A stretch of DNA of 64,000 bases from Sphingobium sp. CECT 9361. GTDB lineage: Bacteria > Pseudomonadota > Alphaproteobacteria > Sphingomonadales > Sphingomonadaceae. A program made the position numbers and the translations under genes. The DNA lies in assembly GCF_918741285.1 (NCBI RefSeq), contig NZ_CAKKNC010000019.1:1-64000 (forward strand). The letters run 5' to 3'. Positions 1 through 8,563 of the stretch are shown here, piece after piece (positions within the stretch are counted from its first letter, which is position 1; each line of letters starts with the position of its first letter). The notes beneath the pieces are model-generated. The model worked only from the letters and a program-made list of their open reading frames with translations. It was not told the origin of the DNA and did not search any database.

Positions 1-123
1 TGCCCGATAGCCGGAATATGGATGGTATTATCGCAGCGGAGAGCCGCATGCAGTGAAAGCTGCACGTGCGGTTCGGCGGGGGGATCAGGGCTGACTCTCT
101 GAGCAGCACCAATCCTACCCGAC
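1..123 (+). ncRNA. 3' end of a group II intron (domains V and VI), 5' part outside window
   Basis: Bases 41-74 fold as a canonical domain V: GAGCCG pairs with CGGTTC, TGCAG pairs with CTGCA, and the tip is a GAAA-type tetraloop. Bases 82-115 form a domain VI stem (GGAT with ATCC, GCTG with CAGC) carrying unpaired adenines near the 3' side that could supply the branch point. The segment ends CTACCCGAC, a typical bacterial intron 3' terminus, at about 123. The reverse transcriptase/maturase gene that normally sits in domain IV must lie upstream, outside the window. Splicing has not been shown; the fold and the position inside a coding frame are what is seen. Confidence 0.85.
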
Positions 124-464
124 TGGAAGAAAGCATGGGACCATGCGAGGATGGCTGCCCCGAGAACATCCTCAACCTGCTGACCTCAACCGACAATGAA
201 AACGCTCTCGACTGGCGCCGGCGGTGCCTCGCCAAGCTGCAGCAACGCACGCGCAAGGTTGAGGATGGCGATCGGGTCAAGCTGGCCGACGCCCTCACAT
301 TCACCGATGGCCATGTCGGCGACGAATTCATCGTCCAAAAGCGTGGCCGCCGCATGAGTTTTCGCGATCCGGATACGCTGTGTAGTTACCGGATCAGTCG
401 CTTCATGGAACGGCGCTGGTCGATCGTTCCTGTGACCAAGGTTCACAAGACCATCTTCGCTTGA
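124..464 (+). CDS. 3' exon of a DUF6927-like gene interrupted by the group II intron
   Basis: The frame begins in the intron and becomes protein-like only after base 123, reading EESMGPCE, then ALDWRRRCL and TFTDGHVGDEF, and ends TKVHKTIFA. This resembles the C-terminal half of the plasmid-borne DUF6927 family, whose function is unknown. The first exon codon is split: TG follows the intron end, so an upstream A would give a methionine (…MEESMGP…). An ATG at 66 lies in the intron domain V and is not a likely start. The protein would be restored by splicing; without it only this fragment could be made. The family call is from memory and moderate. Confidence 0.6.
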
Positions 465-708
465 ACCGTCCCTCCTGTAACATGCCTCCTTGAAGAGGAT
501 TTACGATGCTTGCTGGTTTGCCTGCCGCTCCGATATCGCCGAAGCGCGATATCCTTTGCAGTCGCGAAAATGCGCTGCGCGTCGCCTCCCGGATCTTCTA
601 TGCCCAGACCAGACCGGTCAGCATCATCCGGACCTGCGACCCACTCCAGCCCTTTCGCGTTTCGACTTCGCCCGGACGCGACGAGAATGTCGTCGTGGAG
701 ATGGTGTC
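465..708. other. Intergenic stretch with no supported gene
   Basis: Several frames are open on both strands but none has a convincing start, ribosome binding site or recognisable composition. A GGAG at 697-700 belongs to the nuclease gene that follows. Confidence 0.5.
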
Positions 709-1218
709 GTGAAACGGAACATCCTCCTTCTCGGCCTCGCGATGGCCTCCTGCAGTGCCGCGCCCCAGCCACCAGAGCGTGCGACGTTCGAGGCCGAGGC
801 GCGCGCGCTCGACGGTGACACGGTCGCGGTCGATTTCCGCCTGCTCGGGGTCGACGCGTTCGAGCGCAGGCAGCTTTGCGAGCGCGCCAATGCTTGCTGG
901 CAGTGCGGCAAGACCGCGCAGGATTTCGCCGCCAGAGCCCTGCGCGACAAGACCGCCATCATCCAGCTTACGCCCAGCACAAGCTATGGGCGCCCGGTTG
1001 CGGTGGTGACGGTTGATGGCGAGGATCTTGGGGAGATGATGATCCGCGCCGGCCTTGCTGTTCCCGAAGGCAAATATCTGCGCCGCGATCCCGAGCGGGC
1101 GTCGCGCTACGAAGCCGCTTTCACACAGGCCGAAGCGAAAAGGGCAGGGGCCCTTGCCGGCCGATGGATCGCCCCATCGAAATGGCGCCATGGCGAGCGA
1201 CTGGCGTGCGAGCGGTGA
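709..1218 (+). CDS. Staphylococcal-nuclease-like (SNase) exported protein
   Basis: The frame is open further upstream, but a GTG at 709 with GGAG eight bases before it gives a 169-residue protein with a normal export signal: MKRN, then a hydrophobic stretch ending MASCSA. The Cys may be a lipoprotein site, although the lipobox is imperfect. The mature part reads ALDGDTVAVDFRLLGVDAFE, the SNase/thermonuclease pattern (DGDT, then R-L-x-G-x-D), followed by a C-C-x-C-rich segment. SNase proteins cleave phosphodiester bonds in DNA or RNA at the cell surface or periplasm. Such nucleases are common plasmid cargo. The stop overlaps the next start by four bases (GTGA). Confidence 0.72.
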   Translation: MKRNILLLGLAMASCSAAPQPPERATFEAEARALDGDTVAVDFRLLGVDAFERRQLCERANACWQCGKTAQDFAARALRDKTAIIQLTPSTSYGRPVAVVTVDGEDLGEMMIRAGLAVPEGKYLRRDPERASRYEAAFTQAEAKRAGALAGRWIAPSKWRHGERLACER

Positions 1219-1529
1219 CCTTGTCCGAAGCGCTGGACCGGATTCAGGTTGGTGCGCGTGCCCGTCGCGGCGGTTGGCACAATGGCCTGCTCTACATCTA
1301 TGTCCCCCGCGCCGGCGGCATTGCCGAGCCGTTCCTGCGCTATCGCCAAGGCAGCGATACGCTGGAACAGCCTTATCCGCCCCGGCGTGCCGACTGGTTC
1401 GCTGATGATTGGCTGATCGTCACCGAGGAGGGGGAGCCGGACAGTTCCGCCGATGGAAAGGCGCCCGCCGCTTCCGAGCCGGTCAGACCAGAAGCGTCGG
1501 ATCCTCCCACCACGACGGACCCTGCGTGA
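1215..1529 (+). CDS. DUF2829 / Tad2-like small protein
   Basis: Starting at the GTG that overlaps the nuclease stop, the product has 104 residues. It carries the layout of the DUF2829 family: TLSEALDRIQVGARARRGGW, a central LLYIYVP strand, and the ending DWFADDWLIV. Some phage members (Tad2) bind the cyclic ADP-ribose signal of Thoeris defence and block it. Here the core is followed by a disordered acidic tail of about 30 residues. The family is inferred by pattern; whether this member is an anti-defence protein is unknown. An in-frame ATG at 1182 is an alternative start. Confidence 0.55.
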   Translation: MTLSEALDRIQVGARARRGGWHNGLLYIYVPRAGGIAEPFLRYRQGSDTLEQPYPPRRADWFADDWLIVTEEGEPDSSADGKAPAASEPVRPEASDPPTTTDPA

Positions 1530-1971
1530 AGTCGCCAGACTGTGCGACCAACGGACCATCCGGCGCGTCTGCCACATAGGGGTTTGTGAGCGGCATCACC
1601 CGCGCCTTGAGGCGCTGCATCTCTCCAGCCACGCGGCCGCGCCGCTCGAGCAGATCCTCGAGCCACATCAGATCGTCGAGCATCCCGACCACGCCGCGAC
1701 CGGCAAGGCAGAAATAGATGCACCGCTGGAAATCATCGGCGCCGTCGTTCGCCAGGATCGCAGTGAGCTTCGCCTTGCCCGCCGGGATGCCCTCATGGAC
1801 CCAGCTGACGGCTTCGCGCACCTCGCGCACCGAATAATAGGCATCCTCGACATGCATGCCGATAGCCGCGTTCGCGATCATGCGGCGCGTGGGGCGATTG
1901 TCAGCATCAAGCGACGCATCGCGCAGGGTGATGTCGAGATCGAAACGATCGTGAAACACGGTCTTCTTCAT
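1483..1971 (-). CDS. Hypothetical protein, 162 residues
   Basis: The frame is open upstream, but ATG at 1971 has AGGAGG about ten bases before it and is the clear start. The protein opens MKKTVFHDRFDLDITLRD and has charged helices (WLEDLLERR) and no membrane segment. I do not recognise the family. Its 3' end overlaps that of the rightward gene before it by 47 bases, so the two genes converge. Confidence 0.65.
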   Translation of the reverse strand: MKKTVFHDRFDLDITLRDASLDADNRPTRRMIANAAIGMHVEDAYYSVREVREAVSWVHEGIPAGKAKLTAILANDGADDFQRCIYFCLAGRGVVGMLDDLMWLEDLLERRGRVAGEMQRLKARVMPLTNPYVADAPDGPLVAQSGDFTQGPSWWEDPTLLV

Positions 1972-2084
1972 GGCGCACCTCCTAGCGGACGGAACGTAAC
2001 GGGAACAATCAGCGCCGTCAAGCCGACGCCCACGGGAAGAGATGAGGGGGAGGGGGCCGGGCAAATCACTTCCGGAGATGAGCG

Positions 2085-2684
2085 ATGTCCTTCGAATCTT
2101 CCGCGCAGCCTGTCGCGTCCATCTGGGGCGGCATCGCCACCGCCGATCAAATCCTGCCCGGCGTCTGGCATGTCAGCACAGCATCCCACGGTGGCCTGAT
2201 CCTGTCGGCGCAACGACAGGAGGCGATGCCCGGCGCATTGCGCCTCGAGGGAATCCACTATGAGGAGGATGTCGACTGGAGCCTGGTCTACCTCGCATTC
2301 GAAGCTGAGCTGAAGCTCCTGCGACGGCCCGGAATGGCGGCATCGCTTCAGCTTGCGCATGATATCGCCCGCAACTGGCACCCGCAGCCCTACGGCGACT
2401 TCACAGGTATAGCTGTCGCGCCACGCGACAGCTACGTCATGCGCCGCCGCGCAGCTTATCAGGCCGTGATCGGCGAGATCGTCGTCACCGCTGCCTTCGG
2501 CACCCACGAGGCCTGGGTCCCAGCGGGCAAGACGGGATTGATCGGGCGCCGCGTCGCAAGCGTCGATCATCTGGGATGGGCCAAATATGACGGTCCCGAC
2601 GTTCGCGCGCTGGTCGATGCGGCCCGCTACGACAGCGGCAACATCGTCAACAGTTTCGCCGCGATCGGTGCCGAGCTGATCTGA
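2085..2684 (+). CDS. DUF7007-like protein
   Basis: This 199-residue protein begins at ATG 2085 with CCGGAG upstream. It has the family landmarks I associate with DUF7007: WHVSTASHGG, then YEEDVDWSLVYLAFE. These proteins are common on plasmids of Alphaproteobacteria and have no established role. The stop and the next start share a base (TGATG), so it is probably translated together with the DpdA-like gene. Confidence 0.6.
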   Translation: MSFESSAQPVASIWGGIATADQILPGVWHVSTASHGGLILSAQRQEAMPGALRLEGIHYEEDVDWSLVYLAFEAELKLLRRPGMAASLQLAHDIARNWHPQPYGDFTGIAVAPRDSYVMRRRAAYQAVIGEIVVTAAFGTHEAWVPAGKTGLIGRRVASVDHLGWAKYDGPDVRALVDAARYDSGNIVNSFAAIGAELI

Positions 2685-3694
2685 TGTCGATCGAGATCAT
2701 CATCGGCTTGCCGCATCTGTGCGAAGGTCCGCTCCTCTCCCGGGCACGTGCCCTGCAACAGCCGGTGCTCATCTCCGCGAACTGCCTGTCCATATGGTCG
2801 ACGCGTCGAGGCTGGCGCGAATGGACGGGCTGGAAGCTTCATCATCTCGCCAATGCCCATAGCCTTCACAGCCTCGTGCTCGATTCTGCTGGTTATGCTG
2901 CGATGTCAGTCTACGGCGGCTTTCCCTGGACCGTCGATTCCTATGTCGCGCTCGCCGCCGCCTTCCCGTTCCGGTGGTGGGCCAGCCTCGACTATTGTGT
3001 CGAGCAGGGCGTCGCCCGCGATCGCGAAGAGGTCATCGACCGGCTGTCCCGCACCATCCGCGCCAACCGCGATTGCCGGCAGCGTGCCGCGGATCTCGGC
3101 ATAACCGACACCCTGATGCCCGTGATCCAGGGCCGCCTTCCCGAAGACTATGAGCGCTGCATCGACGCGCTCTGGGGCATGATGAAGCCTGGCGCGATCA
3201 TCGGCGTCGGCTCGATGTGCCGACGGGAAATCGACGGCCCCGAAGGCCTGATCGCCGTCATCGATCATCTCGATCGTGTTTTGCCGAAGGGCGTCCGCCT
3301 TCACGCATTCGGGGTCAAAGGCCCGGCGATCCCCTACCTCCTGCCGTTTGCCCACCGCATCGCCTCGCTCGACAGCCAGGCCTACGGCGTCAGTGCGCGC
3401 CGCGAGGCCCATCAGCGGCGCATCTCCAAGTCCGACCAGCTCGTGGCGGATCATATGGAGCACTGGCTCCACACCCAGCGCGCCCGCCTGTCTGAATCTG
3501 CCCGGCAGCTTCCCGTCCGCGCACCGGCGATGCCCGACCCCAGTCCGAGCGATGCCTGGGAGGCCGCGATCGCGCAGGCGCGCAGCGAGATCCGCGCCCT
3601 CATCGAATCCGGTGATCTCGATCACGACGAGCTGACAGCGCCGTGGATCGAGCAATGGGCCGCCGACATCTACCGCGACCGTCGCGCCGCCTGA
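2684..3694 (+). CDS. DpdA-like 7-deazaguanine DNA transglycosylase family protein
   Basis: The 336-residue protein has the layout of a TGT-fold transglycosylase. VLDSAGY (Asp67) matches the DSGGFQ proton-donor loop; MPVIQG (145-150) matches the VQGG loop; GVGSMCRR (174-181) matches the GGLAVGE region; SLDSQAYGVSAR (Asp230) matches the nucleophile Asp segment. Zinc-site cysteines of bacterial queuine TGT are not obvious. The DpdA family exchanges guanine for preQ0 in DNA. No preQ0 synthesis genes are visible nearby, so substrate would have to come from the host. The gene is coupled to the DUF7007 gene by TGATG. Family fairly sure; DNA rather than RNA as substrate is an inference. Confidence 0.7.
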   Translation: MSIEIIIGLPHLCEGPLLSRARALQQPVLISANCLSIWSTRRGWREWTGWKLHHLANAHSLHSLVLDSAGYAAMSVYGGFPWTVDSYVALAAAFPFRWWASLDYCVEQGVARDREEVIDRLSRTIRANRDCRQRAADLGITDTLMPVIQGRLPEDYERCIDALWGMMKPGAIIGVGSMCRREIDGPEGLIAVIDHLDRVLPKGVRLHAFGVKGPAIPYLLPFAHRIASLDSQAYGVSARREAHQRRISKSDQLVADHMEHWLHTQRARLSESARQLPVRAPAMPDPSPSDAWEAAIAQARSEIRALIESGDLDHDELTAPWIEQWAADIYRDRRAA

Positions 3695-3769
3695 TCGAGG
3701 GGAGGGGGAAGGCCGAGGGCAAGCGAAGGGGCAGTTGAGAGCCGCTCCCGCGACCAGAGGAGCCCTCCC

Positions 3770-6208
3770 ATGCTGCAACCACACGCCATCACCGAGCGCG
3801 TCTTTCGCCATGGCCATCTCGCGTGCGGGATCGGCGCCGGCGCCAAAGGCTTCAACATGGCCAATCCGCGTGTCGGCAACTTGCGCGGCCGCTTCGAATG
3901 TGCCGGCGGCATCGACGTAGATCCCGGCGCGATCACCAACTTCGAACACATGACCGGCGTGAAGGGCACGGTCATGGACCTGTTCAGCCGCGACCAATAT
4001 CGCGCCTTCCACGGACGCGATCCCGGCCCTGAATGGCGAGAAGCCGTTCCCGACGATATCCGCGAGGTGTTCGGCCGACTCGACGTCGCCTTTGCGAGCT
4101 TCCCGTGCAAGGGCTTCAGCAGCCTGCTGTCGCAGTCGATCAGCCTGACCGACAAATATCAGGCGCTCAACGCCCTCACGCTGCGGGGAATCTGGCTGCT
4201 CCTCGAGGCCTATCGCGACGATCCGGTCGCGGCGATCATCTTCGAGAATGTTCCGCGCATCGCCACCCGTGGCCGGTGGCTGCTCAACCAGATCGAAGCG
4301 CTGCTCCGCTCGTTCGGCTACAGCGTCAACGAGGATACGCACGATTGCGGCGTGATCGGCAATCTGGCCCAAAGCCGCAAGCGTTTCCTCCTGATTGCCC
4401 GCTATCCCGAGAAGCTCCCCAACTACATCTACCAACCCCGCGAACACCGCCTCCGCGGTGTTGGCGAAGTCATCGGCAAGCTACCGCTTCCGGGCGATCC
4501 TCGCGCCGGTGTGATGCACCGCGTCCCGGCGCTGCAGTGGAAGACCTGGGTCCGCCTCGCCTTCGTCGAGCCCGGCAAGGACTGGCGCTCGCTCAACCGC
4601 CTCGCCGTCGAGAACGGCGTGCTGCGCGACTTTGGCATCATTCCGGAGATGGCGCTGCGCGACAACGCTTACGGCGTCTGCCGGTGGGACGATCGCGGTC
4701 CGCTGATCACGAGCGCGCGGGCGCCCGGGCAGGGGCGCTTCTCGGTCGCCGATCCGCGGGCAATCTCGAGCCGCGAGGGTTCGGGCTTCCTGGGTGTCAA
4801 TCGATGGTCCGGCACGGTCGGCGTCATCAGCTCGCGCGGGCTGCCGACCAATGGCAGCTACTCGGTCGCCGACCCTCGCTATGGCGAGCGTGATCGCGAC
4901 AGCACGCTTGGCGTTGTCCGCTGGGGCGCCGCGTCCGGCGTGATCCAGGGCAAGAGCGGGCCCACCAACGGGGCCTTCTCGGTGGCAGATCCTCGCCCGA
5001 CCTATGGATTGGCGACGCATCGCTACGTCCTCGGCGTCCTGGGCTGGGAAACAACGAAGGGCGTCGTCACCGGCTCATCCAGGCCGACAAGCGGCGCGCA
5101 TTGCGTTGCCGACCCGCGCATCGATGGCCATCCCGCCAGCGTCCAATGCGGGGTCAAGACCTGGCTCCAGCCCGCAGGCGTCGTCACCGCGAACATGTGG
5201 GTCGGATCGGGGCCCAACTCGGTGGCGGACCCGCGCATCGACGGCCGTCCTCGTTTCAATAACACCTATCGCATCGTCGGATTCAAGGATCCGTCGCCGA
5301 CGGTCGCGGGACCCGGCGGACCTGCAGGTGGACTGTCGGTAGCGGATCCGCGCGCGCCAGCAGGACGCCACGTGAACGGCAAGTACCGCGTCACCGGCTA
5401 CGATATGGTCGCCAACGCAGTCATCGGCGCCAGCACCACCGGGATGGGCGCCTTCGTCGTCGCCGATCCGAAATATGCCGGCACCAGCCTTGGCCAGCAC
5501 CATAACAAGATGCGCGTCGTGCCGGCGTCGGGGCCGTCACCCGTGGTCACGACATCCGATCGCGTCGGATCCGGCGCGCTGTCGGTCGCGGACCCGAGGC
5601 CTGTCTGTCTCATGCGACCCGACCGCGACTCATATGTGACGCAGGGCCATTATGGTGTTGCCGACTGGTCGAAGCCGACGGGCGCGGTGCCGGCCTTCGC
5701 CAAGAATAACAACGGGCCGTGGTCGGTTGCCGAACCGCGCGACGTGCCGATCGACGACGAGCCGGTCGCGCTTCCCAACCCCGACGACCGACTGGTCGCG
5801 CGCATCATCGCCCTCGACGAAACCTGGCACCGACCCTTCACCTCGATGGAGCTGGCCTCGATCCAGGGGCTGTTCGACCCCGAGCAGTCATTCCCGCAGC
5901 ACATCCTCGATCGCTGCAAATCCTTTGACGAAGTGCTGGCCGCCGGATTCGGATTTCAGCTCGAAGGCGGTTCCGACGCTACGAAACGCGAATGGACCGG
6001 GAACGCTGTCCCCCCGCCGTCGGCGCAGGGCATCGCCGAGACCATCGGCGAGGCGCTCCTGCTCGCGGCAGAAGGCGCGACCTTCACTCTATCGGCGAGC
6101 GAGATCTGGGTGAAGCCCGGCGCGCTCGCGCTCGTGGTCGACAATCGCCAGGCCGCTTTCGACATAGACTCGTTCGACATGCGCTCGATAATGGGCCAGC
6201 TCCAATGA
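3770..6208 (+). CDS. C5-cytosine DNA methyltransferase with a repeat-built specificity region
   Basis: The 812-residue protein has C5 methyltransferase motifs in order. There is a motif I-like ACGIGAGAKGF with a downstream GIDVDPGA, the catalytic PC (Cys113, PCKGFS rather than PCQGFS), ENV (159-161), QSRKR (201-205), and a C-terminal REWTGNAVPP that matches motifs IX/X. Between 325 and 657, where such enzymes keep the target-recognition domain, lie nine copies of a degenerate unit of about 41 residues ending SVADPR. At 812 residues it is about twice the usual length. ATG 3770 has AGAGGAG upstream. The stop overlaps the next ATG by four bases. Likely a solitary methyltransferase; no partner nuclease is seen. 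Confidence 0.85.
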   Translation: MLQPHAITERVFRHGHLACGIGAGAKGFNMANPRVGNLRGRFECAGGIDVDPGAITNFEHMTGVKGTVMDLFSRDQYRAFHGRDPGPEWREAVPDDIREVFGRLDVAFASFPCKGFSSLLSQSISLTDKYQALNALTLRGIWLLLEAYRDDPVAAIIFENVPRIATRGRWLLNQIEALLRSFGYSVNEDTHDCGVIGNLAQSRKRFLLIARYPEKLPNYIYQPREHRLRGVGEVIGKLPLPGDPRAGVMHRVPALQWKTWVRLAFVEPGKDWRSLNRLAVENGVLRDFGIIPEMALRDNAYGVCRWDDRGPLITSARAPGQGRFSVADPRAISSREGSGFLGVNRWSGTVGVISSRGLPTNGSYSVADPRYGERDRDSTLGVVRWGAASGVIQGKSGPTNGAFSVADPRPTYGLATHRYVLGVLGWETTKGVVTGSSRPTSGAHCVADPRIDGHPASVQCGVKTWLQPAGVVTANMWVGSGPNSVADPRIDGRPRFNNTYRIVGFKDPSPTVAGPGGPAGGLSVADPRAPAGRHVNGKYRVTGYDMVANAVIGASTTGMGAFVVADPKYAGTSLGQHHNKMRVVPASGPSPVVTTSDRVGSGALSVADPRPVCLMRPDRDSYVTQGHYGVADWSKPTGAVPAFAKNNNGPWSVAEPRDVPIDDEPVALPNPDDRLVARIIALDETWHRPFTSMELASIQGLFDPEQSFPQHILDRCKSFDEVLAAGFGFQLEGGSDATKREWTGNAVPPPSAQGIAETIGEALLLAAEGATFTLSASEIWVKPGALALVVDNRQAAFDIDSFDMRSIMGQLQ
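4742..5740 (+). repeat. Nine degenerate SVADPR repeats inside the methyltransferase gene
   Basis: Nine copies of a unit averaging about 41 codons end in SVADPR or a variant (CVADPR, VVADPK, SVAEPR). Each carries a conserved V-x-x-W/Y segment and a G-V-V/I segment followed by a Gly-rich turn. The DNA copies have diverged but the protein pattern is held, so the repeats appear to be under selection as a domain array. Confidence 0.85.
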
Positions 6209-6468
6209 CCGGCCGCTCGAACCGGGCCGAGGTTCGCAACCCGATCCTCGGTCTGCCGTCAGTCGCCTACCTCCGCGCGCTCGACCCCGCCGCCCGGCAC
6301 GCCCTGCAGGCCGTGCTTCTCGATATCCAGCGCGACGCACGCCAACGCGCCGAAAAGAGCTGGCTCAGCCGGAAGCCGCCGGTCGCAGCCTATTGGGCCG
6401 CGTGCGGTGTCTATGCCGGCCATATCGCGCGCGCGATCGGACCCGGCCCGGGCCGCCGACGTCGCTGA
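6205..6468 (+). CDS. Hypothetical protein, 87 residues
   Basis: ATG at 6205 overlaps the methyltransferase stop (ATGA), implying coupled translation. The product is basic and ends in a run of arginines. It contains a helical AYLRALDPAARHALQAVL stretch. I do not recognise it; the coupling suggests a partner of the methyltransferase. Confidence 0.6.
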   Translation: MTGRSNRAEVRNPILGLPSVAYLRALDPAARHALQAVLLDIQRDARQRAEKSWLSRKPPVAAYWAACGVYAGHIARAIGPGPGRRRR

Positions 6469-6540
6469 TCACGCCACCATCGAATCTCTCGCCCGCTGCG
6501 AGGCCGGGGATATTGCGGCCCCAACCATGGAGACCCCCTC

Positions 6541-7041
6541 ATGTTGATCGAATTGCGAAAGCTCAAAATCATCAAGGAGCTCTCCGAGGAAACGCCGTGC
6601 TACACTGCCGAGATCTGGATTGACGGCAGGTTGGCCTTCCACGCCACCAATCGCGGGCACGGCGGCATGGACGACTATCATCAGGTCGGCTCGACCACCG
6701 AGGCCGAAGTCAATGCCTGGCTGAAGGCCAACCGCCCCGTGCGCGCCTTTCACGGGACCGAGCTGGAGCCCGATCTCGAAAGTGAAGTCGCCCGCCTGAT
6801 GGACGAGGCCGAGAACATCAAGGTGCTCTGCCGCCAACAGCGCACCAGGATCATCACCATCGAAGATGGGAAGGTCTACACCTACCCGCTGAAGAACAGG
6901 CTCGCTGCAAGCATCATCGCTGCCATCAAAGCCAAGAAGCCGGACGTCGAGATCGTCAACGAAACCGGCGACGAGGGCCTGAAACGTGCGGTCCGAATCC
7001 TGCAGGAGCAGTCGGCTTTAGCTGACGGCGGGACGCGCTAG
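6541..7041 (+). CDS. Hypothetical protein, 166 residues
   Basis: A soluble, acidic protein opening MLIELRKLKIIKELSEET. No membrane segment or known catalytic motif is visible. The phrase YTYPLKNRL and the IKAKKPDVEIVNE region look like ordinary alpha/beta sequence. A purine-rich GGAGACCCC site precedes the start. It converges on the ParB-like gene with a four-base overlap at 7038-7041. Confidence 0.6.
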   Translation: MLIELRKLKIIKELSEETPCYTAEIWIDGRLAFHATNRGHGGMDDYHQVGSTTEAEVNAWLKANRPVRAFHGTELEPDLESEVARLMDEAENIKVLCRQQRTRIITIEDGKVYTYPLKNRLAASIIAAIKAKKPDVEIVNETGDEGLKRAVRILQEQSALADGGTR

Positions 7042-7745
7042 ACCAGGTCCTGCTGCAGCGAGGCCGTGGGTGTGGCCTTGGCATCGCTCATGTAGAGCCT
7101 CGCTTTGTGGGGTGTGGGAAAGATACGGATCCCTAGCGCCTGCAGCACATAGATGATGTCGAGCGTCAGAACTGGCGCATCGGGAGCGAGGGACGATCCA
7201 GAGGAGTGGCTCGGCGATACCGGCCGACGCTCGCCGTCGATCTCGTGCATTAGCACGCGGCCCTCGATACAGAACGCCGACACGTCGCAGAATATTTCTG
7301 CCTGAACATCCGCCGGCATGACCAGATCGCCGAATTCGCGGGCCGCAAACGCCCGGTGGCATCCATCGACCATGCTATACATATCCGGCAGGCCGGGCAG
7401 GTGAATCCGGGTCAATTTGACACGCTCGCCACGCAGTCCGTCTCGGTGGCAACGCACTGCGTCCACCATGCCATCAAACCGCCAAGGCTGCGCCAGAACA
7501 TATTTTGTCTCAACATCCACCTGTTCCGGCAGCTGCAATTCGACCCGTTTGACGGCGATCGCGTTCACGGCCGCGACGAACAGATCGACCTGGATGGGTC
7601 CGATGACCGACATCACAGCGGTCGAGCTGGGGCCAGCCTTCCGCTCATTCTCAAGGCCGACCATCGGGGTCCCGGGCAGGCGGAGATCCGTTACGCCGGC
7701 CCGCAGGCATTCCATAATGTCGATGCCCAAGGCGATCTCCTCCAT
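7038..7745 (-). CDS. ParB-like (ParB/Srx fold) protein
   Basis: The 235-residue protein has a ParB-type motif, VDGCHRAFAAREFG, in the middle, matching the DGxHR nucleotide-binding signature of the ParB/sulfiredoxin fold. The usual helix-turn-helix of partition ParB proteins is not evident and no ParA is near, so partition is unlikely. ParB-like and PAPS-reductase-like proteins occur together as IbrB/IbrA, and two of the latter are encoded at 9025 and 11821, so a link is possible. It is transcribed opposite to its neighbours. Its start is followed upstream by a short divergent gap. Confidence 0.6.
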   Translation of the reverse strand: MEEIALGIDIMECLRAGVTDLRLPGTPMVGLENERKAGPSSTAVMSVIGPIQVDLFVAAVNAIAVKRVELQLPEQVDVETKYVLAQPWRFDGMVDAVRCHRDGLRGERVKLTRIHLPGLPDMYSMVDGCHRAFAAREFGDLVMPADVQAEIFCDVSAFCIEGRVLMHEIDGERRPVSPSHSSGSSLAPDAPVLTLDIIYVLQALGIRIFPTPHKARLYMSDAKATPTASLQQDLV

Positions 7746-7847
7746 TTTGGATGGAATCTAGCGTAACCGCGTTAACCATTGCTGACCACTGCCTGCCGAG
7801 GGTCTGACGTCACCGCGTCCCAAGCCTGGCACCTGTGATCGAACAGA

Positions 7848-7906
7848 AAGGGGAGGGGGAGCGAGCCGGTCGAGCGAAGAAGCGCTCGAGACCGGAGGTT
7901 TCGCCC
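7848..7906 (+). promoter_or_regulatory. Structured leader that may cover the ribosome binding site (copy 1)
   Basis: A G-rich tract (AGGGGAGGGGGAG) is followed by a hairpin. CCGGT (7866-7870) pairs with ACCGG (7891-7895), and CGAGCG (7871-7876) pairs with CGCTCG (7883-7888) around a six-base loop, with a two-base bulge. The closing strand runs directly into the GGAGG ribosome binding site. The same architecture recurs at 11765-11815. Confidence 0.5.
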
Positions 7907-8551
7907 ATGCCGTACGACATCACGATGCGCCATCAACAGGCGCTCGAACCCAGCGCCTTGACCACGATCGGCGCCACGCTTCACGCCATCCAGGCAGCCA
8001 TCACCGACTGTCGCAATGCCGGCAAGGACTTCGAAAGCGACCCCGCAGTGGTGTTGCTGGCGCGCCGGCTTGCCACCGTATGCGAGGCGAAGCCGGCCGA
8101 TCTGGCGTTGCGACGCGCATGCCTCGACGCGATCGCCGAGATCCGCCGGCACCCTGCGCTCAAGACGCTCGCCTATCGCGGCGTGGCCTATGACGAACCG
8201 GCCAAGCGCGTGTTTCATTCCGAAGGCCGCGCTGCGATGCGCCGCCTGGCCGAGGCCCTGAGCCTTGCGGAGGGGACCTACGACGTCCGCTCCGACAAGG
8301 GCGGCCCGGCGGTCTCGGGCGACATCACGCTCCACGGTGAGGAGGTCTGGGTCCGCCTTTCGCTCGGACCCCTCGGCCCCGACCACGAGATCGCATACCG
8401 CAAGGTGAAGGGGCGCGGCGACCATATCGGCGACCGCAACCGCTGGGCCTCCGTCCGCGACCTTCTCGCACCCGACCGCTTCGCAGCGCGTCTGCAACGC
8501 GAACTCGGCCTCACCATTCCCGCGGCCGAGCCGTCGCGCCTATTCGCATGA
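7907..8551 (+). CDS. Hypothetical protein, 214 residues
   Basis: ATG 7907 (MPYDITMRHQQ) is preferred over an in-frame ATG at 7835 because CCGGAGG lies just upstream of it. The protein has an N-terminal helical region and a C-terminal part reading KVKGRGDHIGDRNRWASVRDLL. It has no export signal or membrane segment. I do not recognise it. It is the first gene of a rightward run. Confidence 0.62.
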   Translation: MPYDITMRHQQALEPSALTTIGATLHAIQAAITDCRNAGKDFESDPAVVLLARRLATVCEAKPADLALRRACLDAIAEIRRHPALKTLAYRGVAYDEPAKRVFHSEGRAAMRRLAEALSLAEGTYDVRSDKGGPAVSGDITLHGEEVWVRLSLGPLGPDHEIAYRKVKGRGDHIGDRNRWASVRDLLAPDRFAARLQRELGLTIPAAEPSRLFA

Positions 8552-8563
8552 TCGGAGACCGCC

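Noticed and set aside
2906..4447. Long minus-strand ORF of 513 codons
   Set aside because: It lies opposite the DpdA-like and methyltransferase genes, whose motifs are clear, and its composition is that of an antisense shadow of GC-rich coding DNA.
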